Of a stretch of DNA of 64,000 bases, positions 7,164-15,311 are shown piece by piece. This stretch comes from Sphaerisporangium krabiense (GTDB lineage Bacteria; Actinomycetota; Actinomycetes; Streptosporangiales; Streptosporangiaceae). The notes under the pieces are model-generated. The model had not been told where the DNA came from. It saw nothing but the letters and a program-made list of their open reading frames with translations, and searched no databases. How positions within the stretch are numbered: position 1 is the stretch's first letter; each line of letters starts with the position of its first letter. The stretch is taken from the NCBI RefSeq assembly GCF_014200435.1, contig NZ_JACHBR010000001.1:3379501-3443500 (forward strand), written 5' to 3'. The position numbers and the translations under genes are program-made.

Positions 7164-9113
7164 TCAGCGGGCGCGGCGGGACCGCAGGAAGTCGCTGACG
7201 ACGTACTCGCCGAGGCTGTCGGCGCTGGGGGAGAAGACCCGGCCGCCGTTGCGCCGCGCGACCTCGTCCACGAAGTCCTTGAGGCGCTCGTCGGTGGCCA
7301 GCATGAACACGTTGATCGTCGCCCGGCGGCGGGTCATCTTGTCCACCTCGGCGAGCGTCAGCTCCAGCGTCTCGCGCGAGGGCGGCCACTCGAACCAGTA
7401 ACGGCCGTTGCGCGTGAGGTGGGCCGTCGGCTCGCCGTCGGTGACGACGATCACCACGGGCTCGAAGTCCGGGTGCCGGTCCAGGTGGCGTCCGGCGATC
7501 AGCAGGGCGTGGTGCAGGTTGGTGCCCTGGACCATGTCCCACTCCAGGCTCGCCAGCTCCTCCGGCTGGAGCACCCGGGCGTAGTTGGAGAAGCCGATGA
7601 TCTGCACGGCGTCCCCGGGGAACTTCGAGGAGACCAGCGCCTGCAGGGCCAGCGCGGTCTGCTTGGCCGGCGCCCAGGTCTGGCGCAGCGCCATCGAGTA
7701 CGACAGGTCCACGAGCAGGCACACCGCCGCCGCGCTGCGGCGCTCGGTCTCCGCCACCTCGAAGTCGTCCACGGACAGCGACACCCGGCCGCCCGCGCCG
7801 CCGCGCCGCACGCCGTTGACGAGCGTGCGCACCACGTCGATGGGCTGCTCGTCGCCGAAGCGCCACGGCCGTGAGGAGCCGGTGAGCTCGCCCGCGGCGC
7901 CGGCGTCCCGCTGGTCGTGGTCGCCGCGCCGCCCGCCGTCCAGCGAGTCGAAGACGCGCCGCAGGGCGGTCTCGCCCAGCCTGCGGACGGCCTTGGGCGT
8001 GAGCTCCAGCTTGCCGCGCTGCCGGCGCAGGTAGCCCTGGCGCTCCAGCTCGCGCTCGATCTGCCGCAGGGCCTCCAGGTCGTCCACGGCGGAGCGGCCG
8101 AGCGCCCGGCGGATGGCGGCCTCGTCCACGTCGTCCAGGCGCGCGCCGGGGTAGTCCTGCTGCAGGGCGGACTCCAGCTCGTTGAGGTCGGCGAGCTCCT
8201 CCAGCACGGTCACCGCGTCGCCCATGCCGAGGCCCTGCTCGCCGTCCACCCGATCGGGCGTGTCCCAGGCCAGGTCGGGGCGGCGGGCGTAGAGCGAGCG
8301 GCTCAGGCGGGCCATCTGGTCGGCGAGGCCGGCGTCCTGGAGGGTCTGGTCGATCAGCGACTGGAGCTCGGCGCGCTGCTCGGGGCTCATGGAGGCGAGC
8401 ATGCGCTGGGCGGCGGCGGCCCGGCGGGCGAGGACGTCGACCAGCTCATCGAGATTACGGGGGTTTTCCGGAAAGAAATCCCGATATTTCTCCATGAACT
8501 GCTCAAAGGCCTCCTGGGTGTGCTCGCCGCGGGCGTCCCGGTCCAGCATGTCGTTCAGATCCGACATCATCTCCCGGACGCGGTTCATCGCCTCCGGGTC
8601 CGGATCGGCCAGCGCCTCCCGCATGCCGCGGAACCGGCTGTCCAGCACCTCCCTGCGCAGCAGGTCGCGCAGTTCCTCGAACGTCCGCCGCGCCGCCGCC
8701 GAGCGCCACTCGTACGAACCGAGCCGCTGCACGGCGCTCGCGGCGTCGGACGGCACCGAGTCCAGCTCGGCCTCGCGCATCCGCGCCTCGTCGGAGGGGT
8801 CGGGGAACAGCTCGGCGCGCTCCTGCCCGATCGCCTTGTCCAGCAGCGCGCGGGCCCGGTCCAGCGTGCCGGAGAGGTTGCCGCGCTCGCTCAGCTCACG
8901 CCGGCGCCTGCGCACCTCGCGCAGCAGTTCGTCCAGCCCGCGCCGGTCCGGGGCGCCGGGCAGGCCGCGGCGCAGCAGGTCGCGTAGCGAGTCGGCGGGG
9001 GTGGAGCCCTGCAGGATCGCGTCGCCCATCTCGTCGAGCGCGGCGCGCACGTCGTACGGCGGGGCCAGTGGATCGGGACCGTCGTGGTACTCGCCGTATC
9101 GGTATCCACTCAT
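7164..9113 (-). CDS. VWA-domain protein, partner of the adjacent MoxR-like ATPase
   Basis: A 649-residue protein. Residues about 1-400 are helical, charged and rich in Arg/Glu/Asp; the C-terminal 186 residues are a von Willebrand A domain. The metal-ion-dependent adhesion site is complete: DLSYS (Asp near 469), GTN (Thr near 531) and TDGEP (Asp near 559). MoxR/VWA pairs act like the ChlI/ChlD chelatase subunits: the VWA protein binds a client and the AAA+ ring remodels it or helps insert metal. The ATPase gene lies 102 bp upstream on the same strand, so the two are probably co-transcribed. The client is unknown. No signal peptide is visible, so it is likely cytoplasmic. Confidence 0.88.
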   Translation of the reverse strand: MSGYRYGEYHDGPDPLAPPYDVRAALDEMGDAILQGSTPADSLRDLLRRGLPGAPDRRGLDELLREVRRRRRELSERGNLSGTLDRARALLDKAIGQERAELFPDPSDEARMREAELDSVPSDAASAVQRLGSYEWRSAAARRTFEELRDLLRREVLDSRFRGMREALADPDPEAMNRVREMMSDLNDMLDRDARGEHTQEAFEQFMEKYRDFFPENPRNLDELVDVLARRAAAAQRMLASMSPEQRAELQSLIDQTLQDAGLADQMARLSRSLYARRPDLAWDTPDRVDGEQGLGMGDAVTVLEELADLNELESALQQDYPGARLDDVDEAAIRRALGRSAVDDLEALRQIERELERQGYLRRQRGKLELTPKAVRRLGETALRRVFDSLDGGRRGDHDQRDAGAAGELTGSSRPWRFGDEQPIDVVRTLVNGVRRGGAGGRVSLSVDDFEVAETERRSAAAVCLLVDLSYSMALRQTWAPAKQTALALQALVSSKFPGDAVQIIGFSNYARVLQPEELASLEWDMVQGTNLHHALLIAGRHLDRHPDFEPVVIVVTDGEPTAHLTRNGRYWFEWPPSRETLELTLAEVDKMTRRRATINVFMLATDERLKDFVDEVARRNGGRVFSPSADSLGEYVVSDFLRSRRAR

Positions 9114-9215
9114 CTTTTGGCAGCCTAATCGTGACGGGTCCGAGGTGCGGCGGACGGCCGGATCATGGACGCCCCGCGCGGACGGCCGTCCGGCCGCCCG
9201 CGCGGGCGCGTGGTC

Positions 9216-10676
9216 TCAGGTGCGATAGACGGCTCCGCCGTCCACCTCGTCCTTGGACAGGCGCCGCAGGAGGTACAGGCCCTCCAGCGCGAACTCCAGC
9301 GCCGCGGCCGCGTGCCCGGGGGACTCGTCGCCCTCGCCCATGCCCACGGCCGACATGATCTTCGCCAGGCCGTTGACGGGACCGATGCGCTGGAGCAGGT
9401 CGGTCGCGGTGGTCAGCTCGCCGGACTCGATCTGCGCGCCCTCGCTGAACTTGTCCAGCAGCGCCGACAGGTCCATGCCGCCGAGCGTGCCGCGGAAGGT
9501 CTCGGCGGTCGCGCGGCGCAGCAGGTGGGCGAGCACCTCGACCTCGCGGCCCTCCTCGCTCACCTCGAACTCGACCTTGCCGCGCAGCGTGGGCACGACC
9601 CCGGGAAGGTCGCACACCCGGGTCACCGGCCGCTCCTCGCCGGTGATCGCGGCGCGCCGCACCGCCGAGGCGGCGGCGGTCTCGGCCGCGGCGATGGCGA
9701 AACGGGCCGAGACGCCCGAGCGCGAGTCCACCGCGGTCGACTCGCGGACCAGGCGGGTGAACCGGGCGAGGATCTCGACGACGTGGTCGGGCAGCTCCGC
9801 GCTCAGCCCCGTGCCGTCCGCGCCGTTCGCGTCCTGGATCTTCCAGTTGAGCTCCGCCTCCTGGCGGATGAGCGCGAGCTCGTCCTCCAGCGACAGCGGG
9901 TAGTGGGTGCGGATCTCGGCGCCGAAGCGGTCCTTCAGCGGCGTGATGATGCGGCCGCGGTTGGTGTAGTCCTCGGGGTTGGCGCTGGCGATCAGCAGCA
10001 GGTCCAGGGGAAGGCGCAGGTTGTAGCCGCGGACCTGGACGTCCCGCTCCTCCAGCACGTTGAGCAGGGAGACCTGGATGCGCTCGGCGAGGTCGGGCAG
10101 CTCGTTGACCGAGAACACGCCGCGGTTGGTGCGCGGCACGAGGCCGTAGTGCACGGTCTCGGGGTCCCCGAGCGTGCGGCCTTCCGCGATCTTGATGGGG
10201 TCGACGTCGCCGATCAGGTCGCCGACCGAGGTGTCGGGCGTGGCCAGCTTCTCGCCGTAACGGTCCTCGCGGTGCTTCCAGGCGATCGGGAGGTCGTCGC
10301 CCAGTTCACCCGCGAGCCGGCGGCAGCGCACGCAGGCGGGGGCGTACGGATGGTCGTTGATCTCGCATCCCTCGACGACCGGGGTCCACGTGTCGAGCAG
10401 GCCGGTGATCGTGCGGATCAGGCGCGTCTTGCCCTGGCCGCGCTCGCCGAGCAGCACCAGGTCGTGTCCCGCCAGCAGCGCCCGCTCCAGGTGGGGCAGC
10501 ACGGTCTCGTCGAATCCGACGATGCCCGGGAATCTCGGCTCGCCCGCGCGTAGTCTGGCGAGCAGGTTCTCGCGGATCTCCGCCTTGACCGTGCGATAGG
10601 TGTGTCCACTCTCGCGCAGCTCACGGAGAGTGCGGGCCTGTGGGGTTTCACTTCGCGGTGTGGGCGATTCATGCAC
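9216..10676 (-). CDS. MoxR/ChlI-like AAA+ ATPase
   Basis: About 486 residues from GTG 10676 (VHESPTPRSETPQARTL); an in-frame ATG at 10724 would add 16 residues, but neither start has a clear RBS. Walker A is GERGQGKT, the Walker B position reads VFSVNELPDL (Asn-Glu instead of the usual Asp-Glu), and sensor 1 is LLIASANPEDY. Between Walker A and Walker B is an insertion with a Cys pattern (GCEIND, then ACVRCRR) that could bind zinc. An RVCDLPGVVPTLRGKVEFE segment belongs to the C-terminal lid region. It probably powers remodelling by the VWA protein encoded just downstream. It is divergent from the FIST-domain gene. Confidence 0.88.
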   Translation of the reverse strand: MHESPTPRSETPQARTLRELRESGHTYRTVKAEIRENLLARLRAGEPRFPGIVGFDETVLPHLERALLAGHDLVLLGERGQGKTRLIRTITGLLDTWTPVVEGCEINDHPYAPACVRCRRLAGELGDDLPIAWKHREDRYGEKLATPDTSVGDLIGDVDPIKIAEGRTLGDPETVHYGLVPRTNRGVFSVNELPDLAERIQVSLLNVLEERDVQVRGYNLRLPLDLLLIASANPEDYTNRGRIITPLKDRFGAEIRTHYPLSLEDELALIRQEAELNWKIQDANGADGTGLSAELPDHVVEILARFTRLVRESTAVDSRSGVSARFAIAAAETAAASAVRRAAITGEERPVTRVCDLPGVVPTLRGKVEFEVSEEGREVEVLAHLLRRATAETFRGTLGGMDLSALLDKFSEGAQIESGELTTATDLLQRIGPVNGLAKIMSAVGMGEGDESPGHAAAALEFALEGLYLLRRLSKDEVDGGAVYRT

Positions 10677-10804
10677 GGGAACGAGACTACGTCGCGGGGG
10701 AAGCTTGTGGCAGCTTATACACATTTCGGATCTTGACCATTGTGTGACGCTACGCGCGCGTTGTTACTCCCGTAGTGGGGAGAATCCGGCCAAGAGGGTC
10801 AAAC

Positions 10805-10823
10805 TCGTAGCGACACACTACGA
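10805..10823. promoter_or_regulatory. Inverted repeat upstream of the FIST gene
   Basis: The 6-bp arms TCGTAG and CTACGA are separated by 7 bp, ending 26 bp before the GTG of the FIST gene and just before its Shine-Dalgarno (AGAAGGGGAGG). It lies in the divergent promoter region shared with the MoxR-like gene. It could be an operator or a 5' UTR hairpin. A second small dyad (CTCCC/GGGAG around 10769) lies upstream. Confidence 0.35.
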
Positions 10824-10849
10824 CTCGCACAGAAGGGGAGGCGAGGCGT

Positions 10850-12064
10850 GTGGCAGTGCTGACGAGCCGGTTCGCGGACGGTCTCGCCGTGGACTCCGAC
10901 CTGGTGGTGGCGGCGGAACGCGCCGTGCGCCAGGCGCTCTCCGGCCTGTCGGGTCCCCCCGACCTGGTGTGCTTCTTCATCTGCGGGGAGGACCCCGAGG
11001 AGGTCACCCGCGCGGGCCTGCGCGCCATGCGCATGGCGCCCGGAGCCGAGGTCATCGGCTGCAGCGCGACCGGCGTCATCGGCGACAGCCAGGGCGTCGA
11101 GCACACGTCCGCCGTCAGCGCCTGGGCCGCCAGCCTGGACGGCGGCCGCGCGACCACCTTCGTGCTGGAGACGCTCCGCATGGAGGACCGGTTCGTGATC
11201 ATCGGCCTCCCCGACCGCGACCCCGACGACCAGGTGGCCGTCCTGCTCGCCGACCCGTACAGCTTCCCCACCGACGCCTTCGTCGAGCACTCCTCCGACG
11301 TGCTCGGCGACCTTCCGCTGGTCGGCGGCCTGGCCAACGGCATGCGCGGCCAGGGGTCCGTCCGCCTGTTCGCCCGCGGCGAGATGTACAGCGAAGGGGC
11401 GATCGGCGTCATGCTGAGCGGCCCCGTCAACGTGAGCACCGTGGTCAGCCAGGGCTGCCGCCCCATCGGCCCCACCATGGTCGTCACGCGCTCCGAGGAC
11501 AACCTGCTGCTGGAGCTCGCGGGCCAGCCCGCGCTCGCCCGGCTGGAGGACATCGTCAGCGGCCTCGACGAGGACGACCGCGAGCTGGTGGCCTCCGGCC
11601 TGCAGATCGGCATCGCGATGGACGAGTACGCCGAGAGCCACGAGCGGGGCGACTTCCTCATCCGCGGCATCCTCGGCATCGACCCCGAGCGCGAGGCCGT
11701 GGCCGTCGGGGACGTCCTCGACGTCGGCCAGAGCGTCCGCTTCCAGGTCCGCGACGCCGCCGCGGCCGACGAGGACCTGTACGAGCTGCTCGACGCGCAC
11801 GCCGAGGAGCGCGGGCGCATCGACGGCGCGCTGCTGTTCTCGTGCAACGGCAGAGGCTCGGCGATGTTCGGCAGCCCCGACCACGACGCGCTCGCCCTGC
11901 ACGACACGCTCGGGCCGATCGGCATGGCCGGGTTCTTCGCCGCCGGCGAGGTCGGCCCGGTCGCCGGCCACAACCACGTGCACGGCTTCTCGGCCTCGAT
12001 CCTGGTGTTCTCCAGCGCCTCCGGCCGCCCCGCCGGCGGCGAACGCGCCGCGCGCAGGGTCTGA
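10850..12064 (+). CDS. FIST domain-containing protein (FIST_N plus FIST_C)
   Basis: A 404-residue soluble protein. The N-terminal FIST domain (about 25-220) has GAEVIGCSATGVIGD, and the C-terminal FIST_C domain (about 225-385) includes LFSCNGRGSAMFG and PIGMAGFFAAGEVGPV, the family signature. FIST domains are proposed small-ligand (perhaps amino acid) sensors, usually fused to or encoded near signalling proteins; here the domain stands alone. GTG 10850 follows a strong AGAAGGGGAGG. Divergence from the MoxR/VWA genes hints at a shared response but proves nothing. Confidence 0.88.
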   Translation: MAVLTSRFADGLAVDSDLVVAAERAVRQALSGLSGPPDLVCFFICGEDPEEVTRAGLRAMRMAPGAEVIGCSATGVIGDSQGVEHTSAVSAWAASLDGGRATTFVLETLRMEDRFVIIGLPDRDPDDQVAVLLADPYSFPTDAFVEHSSDVLGDLPLVGGLANGMRGQGSVRLFARGEMYSEGAIGVMLSGPVNVSTVVSQGCRPIGPTMVVTRSEDNLLLELAGQPALARLEDIVSGLDEDDRELVASGLQIGIAMDEYAESHERGDFLIRGILGIDPEREAVAVGDVLDVGQSVRFQVRDAAAADEDLYELLDAHAEERGRIDGALLFSCNGRGSAMFGSPDHDALALHDTLGPIGMAGFFAAGEVGPVAGHNHVHGFSASILVFSSASGRPAGGERAARRV

Positions 12065-12209
12065 CCTGACGCGCGTGGCCGGCAGGGGCCGGTGTCCCGC
12101 GCGGTCGCCGGTCGGGCACGCGCTGGGCGGCGGGCCCGGTGACCGCGACCACGGCGGCGTGTGATCCTGGTACATCCCGGCCCAGGGGCGGTCGTGGTGG
12201 ACGAAGGCG

Positions 12210-13445
12210 GTGGGCGGCGTGGCGTCGCGTGAATCCGGTGCGGTGCTGGCGATCGACATCGGCGGCACCAAGTTCGCCGCGGGCCTGGTCGGCGCGGACG
12301 GCGAGATCATCGTGGCCCGCCGCGTCGCGACCCCGCCGGGCGGCGACGCCGAGACGCTGTGGACGGCCCTGACCGGGCTGGTGGACACGGTCGTGCGCGA
12401 GGCGGACGAGCCGGTGACCGGTGTGGGCGTCGGCTGCGGCGGGCCGATGACCTGGCCGGACGGCGAGGTGTCCCCCCTCAACATGCCCGGGTGGCGCGGC
12501 TTCCCGCTGCGCGAACGGCTCGCCGGGCGCTTTCCGGGGGTGCCGGTGCGCGTCCACAACGACGCGGTGTGCGTGGCGGTCGCGGAACACTGGCGCGGGG
12601 CCGGGCGGGGCAGCGCCGACATGCTCGGCATGGTGGTCTCCACCGGCGTCGGCGGCGGCCTGGTCCTGGGCGGCCGCCTGATCGACGGCGGCACGGGCAA
12701 CGCCGGCCACATCGGCCATGTCGTGGTGGACCCGGAGGGCCCCGCCTGCGAGTGCGGCGGCCGCGGCTGCCTGGAGGCCATCGCCCGCGGCCCCGGCCTC
12801 GCCGCCTGGGCCCTCGCCCAGGGCTGGCTCCCCGGCCACACCCAGCCCCACGGCCCGGCCGCCGCTGTCCCGGGCGGCGCCGGTGTCCAACGGCCGGAAG
12901 CGCCTGGCGAGGACCTTCTGCGGTCCGGGGTGCCAGGTGAGGACGTTCTGCGCTCCGGAATGCCTGGTGAGGACGTTCTGCGGTCCGGGGCGCTGGATGA
13001 GGACGTTCTGCGGTCCGGGGTGCCGGGGGAGGACGTCGAGGGGGCCGGGGTGGTCTCCTCGCGCCCAGAGGGCGACCGGGGATCCGAGGTGCTGTACGTG
13101 GAGGCCGAGCGGGCGAGCGGGCGCAGGCTGGCCGAGGACGCGGCGGCGGGGGACCCGGTCGCACGGGCCGCCTTCGCCCGCGCCGGCCGGGCGCTGGGCA
13201 TCGCCATCGCCTCGGCGACTCACCTGTGCGACCTGGACGTGGTCACCATCGGCGGCGGCCTCTCCCAGGCGGGCCCGCTGCTCTTCGACCCTCTGGAGCG
13301 CGCCCTGCGCGAGCACGCGCGCCTGGCCTTCGCCGCCCGCGTCCGCGTCGTCCCCGCCGCCCTCGGCCAGGACGCCGGCCTGATCGGCGCCGCCGCCCTG
13401 ATCCTGGCCGAAGACCACTACTGGACCGCCCCGAACCTGGGCTGA
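12210..13445 (+). CDS. ROK-family sugar kinase with an internal 10-residue tandem repeat
   Basis: The N-terminus has the phosphate-binding motif DIGGTKFAAGLV; the catalytic base is in VHNDAVCVAVAEHWRG; the ROK zinc motif CECGGRGCLEA is intact. It should phosphorylate glucose or a related hexose with ATP; the sugar is inferred. It has 411 residues where ROK glucokinases usually have about 310-330. The excess is an insertion at about 205-300, after the zinc motif, containing five in-frame copies of a decapeptide of the form xPGEDVLRSG (residues 231-280). The fold resumes at RRLAEDAAAGDPVARAAFARAG and ends with TIGGGLSQAG. The start is ambiguous: GTG 12210 or GTG 12219. Confidence 0.88.
   Translation: MGGVASRESGAVLAIDIGGTKFAAGLVGADGEIIVARRVATPPGGDAETLWTALTGLVDTVVREADEPVTGVGVGCGGPMTWPDGEVSPLNMPGWRGFPLRERLAGRFPGVPVRVHNDAVCVAVAEHWRGAGRGSADMLGMVVSTGVGGGLVLGGRLIDGGTGNAGHIGHVVVDPEGPACECGGRGCLEAIARGPGLAAWALAQGWLPGHTQPHGPAAAVPGGAGVQRPEAPGEDLLRSGVPGEDVLRSGMPGEDVLRSGALDEDVLRSGVPGEDVEGAGVVSSRPEGDRGSEVLYVEAERASGRRLAEDAAAGDPVARAAFARAGRALGIAIASATHLCDLDVVTIGGGLSQAGPLLFDPLERALREHARLAFAARVRVVPAALGQDAGLIGAAALILAEDHYWTAPNLG
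12900..13049 (+). repeat. Five 30-bp tandem repeats inside the ROK kinase gene
   Basis: Units start at 12900, 12930, 12960, 12990 and 13020, each exactly 30 bp, so the reading frame is kept. Copies 2-4 share the core GAGGACGTTCTGCG; copy 1 differs by a few bases and copy 5 is the most diverged (its last ten bases read GAGGGGGCCG). They encode APGEDLLRSG, VPGEDVLRSG, MPGEDVLRSG, ALDEDVLRSG and VPGEDVEGAG. Confidence 0.92.
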
Positions 13446-13781
13446 CCTCCGCCGACGCCCCGGCGTTCTCGGATCGCCGGCGGCCGGCCAGGTTCTCGTG
13501 CACGGCGGGGGGCGAGCCGTCCGGGCCGGAGAGAGACGGCATCCTCCCGGCGGTTCAGGTTCCCGGGGTCGTTCGGTACCGCTTCGGTACAGGACGGCGA
13601 GCCGTTCGGTGCAGCGGGGCAGGTCATTCGGTATGGACCGACAAGCTGTCCCTTTGGGGCTGGGAAGAGTTCACCGGAGCTTTAGCGATCTTTGCCTTGG
13701 TTTGACCCTTTTCCGCGGCGATCCTGACGGGTGTCGGTCACTCTCGGGCTGACAACCCACGGATCCCCGCATGGAGGCCTC
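13446..13781. other. Intergenic region before the RNase gene
   Basis: No credible gene lies in these 336 bp. The notable content is the phased TTCGGT repeat set (13572-13633). A lone GTTCACCGGAG resembling one PHO-box unit is at 13669-13679, and a TTTGACC that could be a -35 element lies at about 13701. No clear terminator follows the ROK gene. Confidence 0.6.
13572..13633 (+). promoter_or_regulatory. Four phased TTCGGT(A/G) repeats, candidate operator
   Basis: TTCGGTA occurs at 13572, 13583 and 13627, and TTCGGTG at 13605. The start-to-start distances are 11, 22 and 22 bp, so all four face the same side of the helix. They lie about 150-210 bp upstream of the secreted RNase start in non-coding DNA. 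Such phasing is typical of cooperative direct-repeat binding by response regulators. The regulator is unknown; the motif does not fit the PhoP box. Confidence 0.45.
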
Positions 13782-14195
13782 GTGCACACCCCGCGAAACG
13801 CCCGCCCGTACTGGCCCGTACGGCTCCTCGTCGTGCTCGCCGCGCTCATCTCCATGGTCGCCCTGGTCGGTGTCACGCCCGCCGGCGCGTCCGTGTACGG
13901 CTCCTGCACCATCGCCCGGTGCGACGACGCCCGTTACGCCCGTTCCGTCTGGGCGGGCAAGGGCTTCCCCACCTCGGCCGGCTGGTACTCCTGGCCGGAC
14001 GGCAAGTACAACTACACCGGCGGGCAGTTCTACAACCGGGAGGGCCAGCTTCCCAGCGGAGCCACCTACAACGAGTACGACGTGTACTCTCGGGCGCGCG
14101 GCGCCTCCCGTGACGCGTACCGCATCGTCGTCAACCGCAGCACCGGCGCCACCTGGTTCTCGCCGAACCACTACACCGACTTCTACCGCCTCTAG
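13782..14195 (+). CDS. Secreted barnase/RNase N1-type ribonuclease
   Basis: From GTG 13782 (RBS GGAGG 6 nt upstream) the product has 137 residues. A signal peptide with a long hydrophobic core (VRLLVVLAALISMVALVG) ends in TPAGAS. The mature part matches microbial guanyl-preferring RNases: FYNREGQLP aligns with the barnase FSNREGKLP segment, NEYDVY carries the likely catalytic Glu (barnase Glu73), the Arg residues of GASRDAYRIV follow, and SPNHYTDFY holds the catalytic His (barnase His102). It should cleave RNA outside the cell. The next gene encodes a barstar-like protein, supporting a nuclease/inhibitor pair. Two Cys (SCTIARC) just after the signal peptide could form a disulfide. Confidence 0.85.
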   Translation: MHTPRNARPYWPVRLLVVLAALISMVALVGVTPAGASVYGSCTIARCDDARYARSVWAGKGFPTSAGWYSWPDGKYNYTGGQFYNREGQLPSGATYNEYDVYSRARGASRDAYRIVVNRSTGATWFSPNHYTDFYRL

Positions 14196-14261
14196 GGGAC
14201 GGCTCCCCGCGACGGAAGCCCGCGGGGACGTCGCCGCCTCAGGACCCCGAAGGAATCGCGT

Positions 14262-14633
14262 ATGCCCTCGCGCCCGCTGCCGCACTGGCTGACGGTCTCC
14301 ACCGACCCCGTCCCCGTGGTCGCCGACGGGCGCGCCTGCGAGACCCGCGCCGCCTTCTTCACGGAGGTGGCGCGGGTCCTCCGCCTTCCCGGCCATTTCG
14401 GCCACAACTGGGACGCCCTCACCGACTGCCTGCGCGACGCCACCGCCGCGGGCAAGGTCACCCTCGTCGTCGAGCACGCCGAGAGCCTCCTCGCCGCCGA
14501 GCCGCCCGAGCAGTTCGCCGTCTTCCTGGACGTCATGGCCACCGCCGCCCCCGACGGCCTGAGCCTCACCCTCTGCACCGTCCCACCCCACGAGCCCGCC
14601 CTTCTCGACCGCATCGCCACCGCCCGCTCCTGA
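14262..14633 (+). CDS. Barstar-like ribonuclease inhibitor
   Basis: A 123-residue protein without a signal peptide, so cytoplasmic. The barstar family signature is visible in LPGHFGHNWDALTDCLRD, where the helix carries the acidic residues that plug an RNase active site. An RBS (GAAGGA) lies about 7 nt before the ATG. It is encoded 66 bp after the secreted RNase on the same strand, which fits protection of the producer from unsecreted enzyme. Several actinobacterial barstar-like proteins stand without a partner; here the partner is adjacent. Confidence 0.86.
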   Translation: MPSRPLPHWLTVSTDPVPVVADGRACETRAAFFTEVARVLRLPGHFGHNWDALTDCLRDATAAGKVTLVVEHAESLLAAEPPEQFAVFLDVMATAAPDGLSLTLCTVPPHEPALLDRIATARS

Positions 14634-14738
14634 TCCCACGCCCCTCGCCGTCCAGGACGGCCCGGCGGCGTTCGTAACGGTTCGCGGCCCTTCGTCCAAG
14701 CAGGGATGTACAGACGGACGACGAAGGGAGCGAGGCCG

Positions 14739-15311
14739 GTGCGCCTGAAACGACCGGGGCCGGCGGGGTTACCCGGTGATCCGGAGGCGTTCGAAGCCTT
14801 CTACCGGCGCCACCTCGACGAGGTGACCCGATTCCTGGCCCGCCGCGTCGACGACCCCCACATGGTCGCGGACCTCGTCGCGGAGGTCTTCATGGCCGTG
14901 ATCGATTCGGCGCACACCTACCGTCCCGCCCTCGGCAGCGAGACCGCCTGGTTGTACGGCGTGGCGCGCAACATCCTGCTGGCCGAGCGGCGCCGTGCCG
15001 CGCGGGAACTGCGCGCCGGAAGCCGTATCGCCGGCCGCAGGCTGCTCGACGCCGACGACGTCGCGCGCCTGGAGGAGCGGATCGACGCCGAGAGCTCCGC
15101 GCGCGAGGCGCTCCTGGCCATGCGCGAGCTGCCGGACGGCGAGCGCGCGGTGCTGGAGCTCGTCGTGGCCGACCAGCTCACCCTCCCCGAGGCCGCCGCC
15201 GCGCTCGGCATCCGGCAGGGCACCGCCCGCGTACGGCTCCACCGGGCCAGGCGCTCGCTGCGGCGGGTCCCCGGCGTCGTGCCGCCCCTCTTGATGGAAG
15301 GACAGCCATGA
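14739..15311 (+). CDS. ECF-family RNA polymerase sigma factor
   Basis: From GTG 14739 (RBS GAAGGGAG about 9 nt upstream) the product has 190 residues; an in-frame ATG at 14706 would add 11. Sigma region 2 is FEAFYRRHLDEVTRFLARRV through ADLVAEVFMAVI with the ETAWLYGVARN segment; region 4 is LTLPEAAAALGIRQGTARVR, a helix-turn-helix for the -35 element. No extra C-terminal domain. Its TGA overlaps the ATG of the next gene (ATGA), so the two are translationally coupled. A GTAACGGTT element about 70 bp upstream might belong to an autoregulated promoter, but the spacing to a -10 is not convincing. Confidence 0.9.
   Translation: MRLKRPGPAGLPGDPEAFEAFYRRHLDEVTRFLARRVDDPHMVADLVAEVFMAVIDSAHTYRPALGSETAWLYGVARNILLAERRRAARELRAGSRIAGRRLLDADDVARLEERIDAESSAREALLAMRELPDGERAVLELVVADQLTLPEAAAALGIRQGTARVRLHRARRSLRRVPGVVPPLLMEGQP

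Noticed and set aside
12900-13049. CRISPR-like array in the ROK gene
   Set aside because: The units are directly adjacent with no spacers and keep the reading frame of a recognisable kinase.
13572-13633. PHO box upstream of the RNase gene
   Set aside because: The 11-bp phasing fits, but the core is TTCGGTA instead of G(G/T)TCACC, and two of six positions in the phase are empty.
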